Shown here piece by piece: positions 42,688-48,930 of a stretch of 50,007 nucleotides of DNA. How positions within the stretch are numbered: position 1 is the stretch's first letter; the number at the start of each line of letters is the position of its first letter. The notes below the pieces were generated by a model that was not told the DNA's origin, ran no database searches, and worked only from the letters and a program-made list of their open reading frames with translations. This stretch comes from Paracidovorax oryzae ATCC 19882 (GTDB taxonomy: Bacteria > Pseudomonadota > Gammaproteobacteria > Burkholderiales > Burkholderiaceae_C), in the NCBI RefSeq assembly GCF_000687165.1, contig NZ_JMKU01000031.1, positions 1 to 50,007 of the forward strand. The letters run 5' to 3'. Made by a program: the position numbers and the translations under genes.

Positions 42688-43380
42688 ATGCCTTCCGTGC
42701 CCCTGTCCGGCCTGCCACACGCCTCCAACGTTTCTGCCGAGCCTTCGGATGCAAGGGCCGCACCCGCGGTGGCCGGCATCATCCTGGCGGCCGGCGCATC
42801 GTCGCGTTTCGGCAGCGACAAGCGCCGCGCCCTGCTGCCGGACGGCACGCCACTGCTTGCCGCCGTGGCCGGGTCTTTCGCCCGCGTCTTCGTGCGGACC
42901 GCCGTGGTCATGCCCCCCGATGACGACTTCGGCCTGGAGCTCTGCGCACGCCTCGGGCTCGACGCCGTGCCGAACGAGCGCTGCAGCGAAGGCCAGGGCA
43001 CCTCGCTCGCGGCGGCCATGCACTGGGCGCTGGCGCAGCCCTGGCTACAGGCCGTAGTGGTGGGCCTGGCGGACATGCCCTGGGTGCGCGACGACACTCT
43101 GGCGGCCCTGCGCGATGCGCTGGTGCAATTCCCCGGAGAACCCGCGCTGCCGCTCTGGCAGGGCCGCCCGGGCAATCCGCGCGGCATTCCACGGCGGTAT
43201 TTCGCGCCCCTGGCACAGGCCAGCGGCGCGCAGGCGGCCGCGCACCGGATCGATTGGGATGCGGCACGCACCGTCGCGGTGGATGACCCGGGCATCCTGC
43301 GCGACGTGGATACGCCGGCCGATCTTGCGGGCGATGCGGAGGCTCGCGCCGCCCCGGCGGCGGCACGAGTGATTCCGTAA
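42688..43380 (+). CDS. mocA: MocA-type molybdenum cofactor cytidylyltransferase
   Basis: The 230-residue product has the NTP-transferase fold: VAGIILAAGASSRFGSDKRRALL (nucleotide loop), then EGQGTSLAAAM, VVVGLADMPWVRDDTL with the conserved aspartate, WQGRPGNPRGIPRRYF and a C-terminal DPGILRDVDTPADL. These are the marks of MocA/MobA-like enzymes that attach CMP to molybdopterin. PaoABC-type enzymes use the cytosine form, and this gene is divergent from the pao operon. This makes a cofactor-supply role likely. A GMP-specific MobA is less likely given the context. Confidence 0.85.
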   Translation: MPSVPLSGLPHASNVSAEPSDARAAPAVAGIILAAGASSRFGSDKRRALLPDGTPLLAAVAGSFARVFVRTAVVMPPDDDFGLELCARLGLDAVPNERCSEGQGTSLAAAMHWALAQPWLQAVVVGLADMPWVRDDTLAALRDALVQFPGEPALPLWQGRPGNPRGIPRRYFAPLAQASGAQAAAHRIDWDAARTVAVDDPGILRDVDTPADLAGDAEARAAPAAARVIP

Positions 43381-43389
43381 GCCGGCCGG

Positions 43390-44025
43390 TCAGCGCACTT
43401 CCGTCACGAACTGGTCGCGTGGGCGGCGCACCTTCTCCAGGTTCACCAGCCAGTCGCCCTCGGGCTGGCGGTAGCCCAGCGGCAGGAGGGTGACGCTGCG
43501 CAGCCCGCGCGCGCGCAGGCCCAGGATCTCGTCCACCGCCTCGGGCTGGAAGCCTTCCATGGGCGTGCTGTCCACCTGCTCGGCGGCGGCGGCGATCAGT
43601 GCCGCGCCGAAGCCGATGTAGGCCTGCCGTGCGGCATGCTGGAAGTTCACTTCCGCGCCGCGCTGCGGGTACGAGCCCAGCAGCATGTTGCGGTAGTTCT
43701 CCCAGCCTTCGTTGCGGAAGCCGCGCACCTCGTTGGTGTAGTCGAACATCGCGTTGATGCGCTCGGCCGTGTAGTCGTCCCAGGCCGCGAACACCAGCAG
43801 GTGCGAGCCGTCGGTCACCTGCGCCTGGTTCCACGCCACCTCTTGGATGCGGGCGCGCACGTCGGGGTTCGTCACCACGATGACCTCGAAGGGCTGCAGG
43901 CCGCTGGAGGTGGGCGCCAGCCGGGCCGCCTCCACGATGCGGTCCACCTTGTCCTGCGGCACGGCGCGGGCGGGGTCCATCTTCTTCGTGGCATAGCGCC
44001 ACTGCAGCACATCGAGCAATTCCAT
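43390..44025 (-). CDS. NAD(P)H-dependent nitroreductase family protein
   Basis: The 211-residue product starts at the ATG at 44025 (MELLDVLQWRYATKKMDP). It has the FMN nitroreductase fold: RYATKKMDPARAVPQDK, VEAARLAPTSSGLQPFEVIVV, YIGFGAALIAAAAEQVDSTP and the C-terminal SVTLLPLGYRQPEGDWL. This is the NfsB/oxygen-insensitive subgroup, dimeric enzymes reducing quinones and nitroaromatics with FMN. It converges on the mocA-like gene with a 9-base gap. Nothing in the neighbours suggests a special substrate. Confidence 0.9.
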   Translation of the reverse strand: MELLDVLQWRYATKKMDPARAVPQDKVDRIVEAARLAPTSSGLQPFEVIVVTNPDVRARIQEVAWNQAQVTDGSHLLVFAAWDDYTAERINAMFDYTNEVRGFRNEGWENYRNMLLGSYPQRGAEVNFQHAARQAYIGFGAALIAAAAEQVDSTPMEGFQPEAVDEILGLRARGLRSVTLLPLGYRQPEGDWLVNLEKVRRPRDQFVTEVR

Positions 44026-44071
44026 GGTGTCGGGTCCTGGTAGTTGGGTTGGGAATGTCAGGAACGGCCGA

Positions 44072-44103
44072 GTGTAGGAGCGGCCGCGAGGCCGCGCTCG
44101 CAC
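44072..44103 (+). repeat. REP-like short palindromic element, copy 2
   Basis: A GTAGGAGCGG head is followed by GCGGCCGCGAGGCCGC, able to form a GC hairpin, in the 131-base gap between the nitroreductase and the next leftward gene. It shares its head with the element at 37214-37231 (opposite strand). It resembles REP elements but the evidence is slim. Confidence 0.35.
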
Positions 44104-44156
44104 GGGGAATTGCACGCCGTGGTACAAGGCCGCGCCACCGGGCACGGCGCCCGCCA

Positions 44157-44588
44157 TCAGCCGAACAGCCCGCCCTCGTCCAGCAGCGCGAAGGCGATCT
44201 CCGGCCGCCGCTCCATTCCGCGGCGGATGGCCGCGGCGATCGCCTGCCGCGTCTTGCGGCACAGCCCGCGCTGCTCGTGCACCAGGATGGCGATACCGCG
44301 CAGCGTGCGCACCTCGCTCGCCCCCTGGGAAATGCTCAGCCGGATGCCCAGTTGCTCCTCCAGCCGGCACTCGATGCGCCGCAGGTCCGCCAGGCTCTCG
44401 ATGGTCTCCAGGCGCTGCACCAGGCGCTTCTCTTCGTCGCGCGTGAGCCGCAGCACCCGGCGGTCCGCGTCCGGCGCCGCGAGCATCGCCTGCAGGTCGC
44501 AGTTGCAGGCGCCGGGCGGGCACTCCGTGCGCACCGGCACGGGGAAGGGCATCGCGGAGGAAGGGGACGGGGACATGCCGGCGGACAT
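44157..44588 (-). CDS. Conserved-looking protein with a CxC cluster, function unknown
   Basis: Up to 143 residues from the ATG at 44588; ATGs at 44576 and 44552 are alternatives. Near the N-terminus it has CPPGACNCDLQAML, three cysteines within eight residues that could bind metal. Then come a helical RVLRLTRDEEKRLVQRLE, ESLADLRRIECRLEEQLGIRL, EVRTLRGIAILVHEQRGLCRKTRQAI and a short acidic end. No known domain was recognised; the regular spacing and lack of rare codons suggest a real gene. It ends at 44157, and starts 19 bases after the end of the NrtR-like gene, so the two may be co-transcribed. Confidence 0.65.
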   Translation of the reverse strand: MSAGMSPSPSSAMPFPVPVRTECPPGACNCDLQAMLAAPDADRRVLRLTRDEEKRLVQRLETIESLADLRRIECRLEEQLGIRLSISQGASEVRTLRGIAILVHEQRGLCRKTRQAIAAAIRRGMERRPEIAFALLDEGGLFG

Positions 44589-44607
44589 CGTGCCCGCATT
44601 CTAGGTT

Positions 44608-45324
44608 TCAGCTATTGAGCCCCCGCGGCACCACGGACAGGCACCGGCGGAAGGCCTCCCGCAGCCGGTACACCTGCGCCGGCCGGTGCGGCGCGCCGGA
44701 CTCCATCAGCCCGTCCACCGGCTCCAGCATGCCCAGCTCGTCGATCTTGCGGCGGAAGCTCACCTTGTTCACCGGCTCGCCCAGCACCGCCTCGTACACC
44801 GCCTGCAGCTGCGGCAGCGTCATGCGCTCCCCGCAGAAATACACCGGCAGCGACGAATACTGGCTCTTGGACCGCACCCGCGACACCGCCAGCGCCACCA
44901 TGTCCGCATGGTCGAAGGCCAGCGCCGGCAGCGCGCCCACGGGCGCCGCCTGCAGCCGCTCGCTGTCTTCCCGCAACAGCTCCGCCGGCACCAGCGCGCA
45001 ATAGACGATGGACACGGACCAGCCGCGCGGATCGCGCCTCGCCCCGGAATAGGTCGCCAGCTGCTCCAGGTAGGGGCTGGCGATGCCCGTCTTCTCGCGC
45101 AGCACGCGGGCCGCCGCATCCCATGCCGTGGCGTCCTCCTGCGCATGGATGAAGCCGCCCGGCAGCGCCCAGCCGCCCGCGTGCGGCCCGTCGGCCCGCC
45201 GCAGCAGCACGGCGTGCAGCACCCCGCCCTTCAGCGTCAGCAGCACCACGTCCACCGTGCAGAGGATGGCGGGAAAACCGGTATCCGGAACAACGGAAGA
45301 AGAAGCGGGAGCAGGCGAGGCCAT
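44608..45324 (-). CDS. NrtR-like transcriptional regulator (inactive NUDIX plus winged helix)
   Basis: The 238-residue product starts at the ATG at 45324 (MASPAPASSS). Residues about 20-150 are a NUDIX domain: VDVVLLTLKGGVLHAVLLRRA, GGWALPGGFIHAQEDATAWDAAARVLREKTG. The NUDIX box REUxEExG reads RVLREKTG, so catalytic glutamates are replaced by Val and Lys, as in regulatory NUDIX proteins. A C-terminal winged helix (about 165-235; TLPQLQAVYEAVLGEPVNKVSFRRKI) follows. NrtR proteins bind ADP-ribose and control NAD metabolism. It is divergent from the lipoprotein 5'-nucleotidase. Confidence 0.85.
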   Translation of the reverse strand: MASPAPASSSVVPDTGFPAILCTVDVVLLTLKGGVLHAVLLRRADGPHAGGWALPGGFIHAQEDATAWDAAARVLREKTGIASPYLEQLATYSGARRDPRGWSVSIVYCALVPAELLREDSERLQAAPVGALPALAFDHADMVALAVSRVRSKSQYSSLPVYFCGERMTLPQLQAVYEAVLGEPVNKVSFRRKIDELGMLEPVDGLMESGAPHRPAQVYRLREAFRRCLSVVPRGLNS

Positions 45325-45459
45325 GGATGGAAAGAAGGAAGGGATCGCAACGAACCCGGAGTGTGCCCCCAATCACTTTCCCCGCCCTCCCCCATTCATC
45401 GTTCTGTCACGCCGCGCCGCAAGCATGCGGGCTTTGTCACAAGCAGTAAGGAGAACGCC
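45325..45459. promoter_or_regulatory. Divergent region between NrtR-like regulator and nucleotidase
   Basis: These 135 bases serve two divergent genes. TGTCAC occurs twice (45405-45410 and 45436-45441). A strong AAGGAG lies 7 bases before the nucleotidase ATG at 45460. The region is a natural place for the adjacent regulator to bind, but no NrtR box was identified. Confidence 0.4.
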
Positions 45460-47406
45460 ATGAAGGCCAATATGGGAAAACACAAGGAGAACACGCAGGG
45501 CCACGTCCTGGGGCACCGTGTCCTGGCGCGGAGCGCGGCGTTGGCCGCGGCAGCCCTGGTGGCGGCCTGCGGCGGCGGATCGGGTGGTGGCGGCGTCTTC
45601 CAGGGCGAGCCGATGGAACTCACCATCCTGCACATCAACGACCACCACTCCACGCTGGAAGCCAGGTCCAGGACCCTGCAGCTCTCCACGGGCGGTTCGA
45701 CGCCGGCCACCGTGGCCGTGGATGCTGGCGGCTTCCCGCGCGTCACCGCCGCCATGGACGAACTCTCCAAACGCTCGGCCAACGTGCTCAAGCTGCACGC
45801 GGGCGACGCCCTGACCGGCACCCTGTACTTCAACCGCGCCGGTGCCGACGGTGAAGCGGATGCGGCCCTGATGAACACCGTCTGCTTCGACGCCTTCACG
45901 CTCGGCAACCACGAGTTCGACAAGGGCGACACGGGCCTCAAGAACTTCCTGGACCTGCTGCGCAAGGGCAGCTGCAAGACACCGGCCCTGAGCGCCAACG
46001 TGCGCTTCGGCGCCAGCTCCGCGCTCAATGCGGCCAAGGCCCCGGATGCCGTCCAGGCCTCCACCATCGTCGAGCGCGGCGGCCAGAAAATCGGCATCGT
46101 CGGCCTCACCGTCGCCGGCAAGACCAAGGCCTCCTCCAGCCCCGATCCGGACACCACCTTCGAGGACGAAGCCACCGCCGCCCAGCGCGAGATCGACCGC
46201 CTGCGCGGCCAGGGCATCAACAAGATCGTGCTCATGAGCCACATCGGCTACGACGCCGACCGCCAGATCGTGCCCAAGCTCTCGGGCGTGGACGTGGTGG
46301 TGGGTGCCGATTCGCACACCCTGCTCGGCCCCGACGCGCTCAAGACCACCGGCGTGGGCACGCCCGGCGGCGCCTACCCGACGCGCACCACCGACAAGGA
46401 CGGCCGCACCGTCTGCATCGTCCAGGCCTGGGAATACGCCCAGGTGGTGGGCGAACTGAAGGTGAGCTTCGACGCCGACGGCAACGTCACCCAATGCGCC
46501 GGCACCCCGCACGTGCTCATCGGCGACAACTTCACCCTCGGCGGCAAGGCCCCGACGGAGGCGGAAGCGAAAGCCCTGCAGGCCAGCGTGGCCGCCACCG
46601 GTTTCCTGCACGTGACGCAGCCCTCCACCGCGGCCACCGCCACCCTGCAGCCCTTCAAGGACCGCGTGTCCGTCTTCAACCGCACCCAGGTCGCCGTGGC
46701 GACCGAGGAACTGTGCTCGCGCCGCGTGCCCGGCGGCGCGGGCTCCACCGACTACAGCCGCTCCAGCGCCGCCTGCAACGCCGAAGGCAGCGTGAGCGCG
46801 CGCGGCGGCGACATCCAGCAACTGGTCGCCCAGGCGTACCTCGACGTGGCCAACGCCCGCTACGGCGGCGCCGACATCTCGCTGCAAAGCGGCGGCGGCG
46901 TGCGCATCCCCCTGCAGGGCACCGTCTCGGCCGCCCAGGTCATCCAGGTTCTGCCCTTCGGCAACATGCTTTTCCGCCTCGACGTGACCGGCACGGAAGT
47001 GAAGGCCATGCTGGAAGACGGCATGGAAGCCGTTTTCGGCACCGGCGGCTCCACCGGCCCCTACCCCTACACCGGCGGCCTGCGCTTCGACGTGAACGCT
47101 GCCGCCGCGGCCGGCCAGCGTGTCTCCGGCATCGAGGTGCGCAATGCCGCCTCGGGCGCGTGGGAGCCCCTGAATGCGACGAAGACGTACAAGCTGTTCG
47201 TGCTGAGCTTCAACGCCACGGGCGGGGATGGGTACAAGACACTGGCGGCCGTGCCTGCGGCGCGGCGGCTGGACATCGGGGTGCTGGATGCGGATGTGTT
47301 TTTCAGCTACATCGAAAAGCAGGGGAAGGATGGGGCGACCGGGTTGCCGGTGCTCAAGCGGTTGCCGCGGGAGTTATATAGCACGAAGACGTTTCAAGGG
47401 CGGTAA
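45460..47406 (+). CDS. Lipoprotein bifunctional metallophosphatase/5'-nucleotidase
   Basis: The 648-residue product starts at the ATG at 45460 (AAGGAG 7 bases before). A lipobox LVAAC with Cys near residue 43 anchors it as a lipoprotein. The metallophosphatase domain has LTILHINDHHS (metal ligands), VLKLHAGDALTG, FTLGNHEFDKG and VLMSHIGYDAD with a later GADSHTLLG. The C-terminal 5'-nucleotidase domain has GGDIQQLVAQAYL, ISLQSGGGVRIPLQG and LSFNATGGDGYKTL. UshA-type enzymes hydrolyse nucleotides, and NAD, outside the cytoplasm. Synonymous codon choice changes in about the last 180 bases (more GGG, GCG, CGG). Confidence 0.93.
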   Translation: MKANMGKHKENTQGHVLGHRVLARSAALAAAALVAACGGGSGGGGVFQGEPMELTILHINDHHSTLEARSRTLQLSTGGSTPATVAVDAGGFPRVTAAMDELSKRSANVLKLHAGDALTGTLYFNRAGADGEADAALMNTVCFDAFTLGNHEFDKGDTGLKNFLDLLRKGSCKTPALSANVRFGASSALNAAKAPDAVQASTIVERGGQKIGIVGLTVAGKTKASSSPDPDTTFEDEATAAQREIDRLRGQGINKIVLMSHIGYDADRQIVPKLSGVDVVVGADSHTLLGPDALKTTGVGTPGGAYPTRTTDKDGRTVCIVQAWEYAQVVGELKVSFDADGNVTQCAGTPHVLIGDNFTLGGKAPTEAEAKALQASVAATGFLHVTQPSTAATATLQPFKDRVSVFNRTQVAVATEELCSRRVPGGAGSTDYSRSSAACNAEGSVSARGGDIQQLVAQAYLDVANARYGGADISLQSGGGVRIPLQGTVSAAQVIQVLPFGNMLFRLDVTGTEVKAMLEDGMEAVFGTGGSTGPYPYTGGLRFDVNAAAAAGQRVSGIEVRNAASGAWEPLNATKTYKLFVLSFNATGGDGYKTLAAVPAARRLDIGVLDADVFFSYIEKQGKDGATGLPVLKRLPRELYSTKTFQGR

Positions 47407-47658
47407 GGCATCCTCATGATGTGCTGTACCCGATGGTGCTCGGCAAACGCGCCTTCGGGTCAGCAACAAATCTGACCTGCAAAACGCTGGACGTCTACCC
47501 CAATGATTGGTACGGCTGCAGGGGACAGGTCATTAGCGCGCATCGTTGCTCGTGGACTGCGTCGCCTGGTTTGTCAGCGCCGCCGTCACGCTGCCGTCCG
47601 GAGCCTGCGCCGCGCTACATGTCACTGTGACATTCCATCGCTCGCTGATTGCTGGAGT
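47407..47658. other. Non-coding remnant between nucleotidase and the low-GC island
   Basis: A 252-base GC-rich stretch with no credible gene. Short frames (such as 47421-47630) have no ribosome site or family features. Base composition drops sharply at about 47640, which marks the likely left edge of the foreign low-GC island. Confidence 0.5.
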
Positions 47659-48095
47659 TCAAAGAGAATTGAGAAAATCTAAAATTAAAGACTTGGAAAG
47701 TCTCCATTCGCACAAGAGTTCTCCATCAATATTGATATTTGTGTAAGGAGGAACATTTATATATATATCTTGTTCATTAAAATTATCTTTTATACCCTCT
47801 AGCAAAAGCATCTGATTATGCAATCGAAAATGATCTTCAACAGGATAAATTGGCCACCAGTTGATAAAACGTGCATACTTCGGATCTCGCATAGCAGTGA
47901 TAAGCGCTGATGGTCGACCGTCGAGCACCATCTTAATCGCATCCCGCCACTGCATTTCATATTGATTTTTTTCCAGTATTCTAGAGGCGCCCAGAAATTC
48001 TCTCTTAAACCTGCTCCCTCAATAAATCCCAACGCTACGAGCTCATCGTTTCGAAAAAATGGCTCATCTCTAAATGATATATTAAACATTTTCAT
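47659..48095 (-). pseudogene. Immunity-like protein gene split by a homopolymer frameshift
   Basis: Read leftward, the first part (from the ATG at 48095: MKMFNISFRDEPFFRND, ALGFIEGAGLRENFWAPLEYWKK) runs to a run of seven A (plus-strand T 47966-47972). Adding one A joins it to NQYEMQWRDAIKMVL, then SALITAMRDPKYARFINWWPIY and ends WRLSKSLILDFLNSL. The joined product is about 145 residues, and resembles immunity-type proteins found as orphans beside CDI/Rhs toxin genes (ENFWAPLEYW and SALIT-MRDP motifs). Codon use is AT-rich, unlike the chromosome. The break is either genuine decay or a sequencing error in the homopolymer. Confidence 0.65.
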
Positions 48096-48183
48096 CCTTA
48101 ATTGCGACTCACTTCACACACTAGTAAGCGGCAGGGTTTTGCAGACCTTCCCTAGTTAACGAGAATCAACGTCGTTACACGGA

Positions 48184-48534
48184 CTATGAACCGTGTAGGC
48201 AACCTTCTTCATCTACCCATAAAATCGGCGGTATTTCATAAAAATAGTCACTTAGATCACTTTCTGAAATAGCATTCTTTGGAAACTTTGATTTCAAATA
48301 ATCAACTATATTTTTTGAAGAATTTTCCCAAATATCTCCGCCGTGAGGATAAAATTCGTTTGGAACCAAAAACCTCACCCGCCCCTTTTCTAGCAAGTCT
48401 TCAATCAACAAAAAGAACTCTTCTTTTTGCTCAAAAAAAGATATCCCAGGATTAAATCCGGCAATGTTGCTAAAAATAGCTGAAGCCCATAATCCGAAGG
48501 CTTCGGAAACAATTTCATCTTTATTGTTGAGCAT
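48184..48534 (-). CDS. DUF596-like probable immunity protein
   Basis: The 116-residue product is acidic and AT-rich in codon use, quite unlike the surrounding chromosome. Its core FFEQKEEFFLLIEDLLEKGRVRFL, followed by an aromatic C-terminal YFYEIPPILWVDEEGCL, fits the DUF596 pattern, a family found just downstream of filamentous-haemagglutinin/CdiA C-terminal toxin ends. It begins 6 bases after the toxin fragment's stop, the standard toxin-immunity order. It likely blocks the cognate toxin; no test is possible from sequence. Start at the ATG at 48534. Confidence 0.65.
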   Translation of the reverse strand: MLNNKDEIVSEAFGLWASAIFSNIAGFNPGISFFEQKEEFFLLIEDLLEKGRVRFLVPNEFYPHGGDIWENSSKNIVDYLKSKFPKNAISESDLSDYFYEIPPILWVDEEGCLHGS

Positions 48535-48540
48535 TTTATT

Positions 48541-48930
48541 TTAAGAATTTAATTCCACCCGCGCCTTTTGATGAGCTATTCCTCGCGAAATTTCCATAGT
48601 CCAAGCCGCTCCGGTTTGATCAACAGATGCAGATACATCGCGCAAAACAAAATTTCCGTTGGCGTTATCGACAGTGTAACGCACTCCTGCGTTGCCGCGA
48701 ATGGTTAGTGGGACAGGATTAGGCAGTGCTGTACCGGTTAACTCTTCAAAATATGTCTTGACCTCTTCCTCGGTAACGCCGGAGAAAACCTTAGCTTTAC
48801 CTGAATTTGGTAGTTCAAGCACTGTACGATTCCCTACCTGCAAGCCACCTCTTGAATTACCATTACTGAAAAACTCCGATAACTCGGATGCTCTATTAGC
48901 AGATAAGGACGAATTTTTATCAAAGTGGTC
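48541..48930 (-). pseudogene. Truncated C-terminal end of a CdiA/FHA-type polymorphic toxin
   Basis: An open frame of 129 codons runs from the IS30 boundary (48930) to a stop at 48541. It reads DHFDKNSSLSANRASELSEF, then VGNRTVLELPNSGKAKVFSG, then VTEEEVKTYFEELTG and ends TGAAWTMEISRGIAHQKARVEL. There is no start codon at its head except an internal TTG, and upstream in frame a TGA (48931-48933) lies in the IS end. The content resembles the extreme C-terminus of haemagglutinin/CdiA-type exoproteins. The long secretion part is missing, so this is a remnant left by the IS30 insertion or by the earlier transfer of an orphan toxin module. Confidence 0.6.

Noticed and set aside
47407-47658. Small plus-strand frames after the nucleotidase as genes.
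   Set aside because: No ribosome site, no family features, and mixed composition at an island border.
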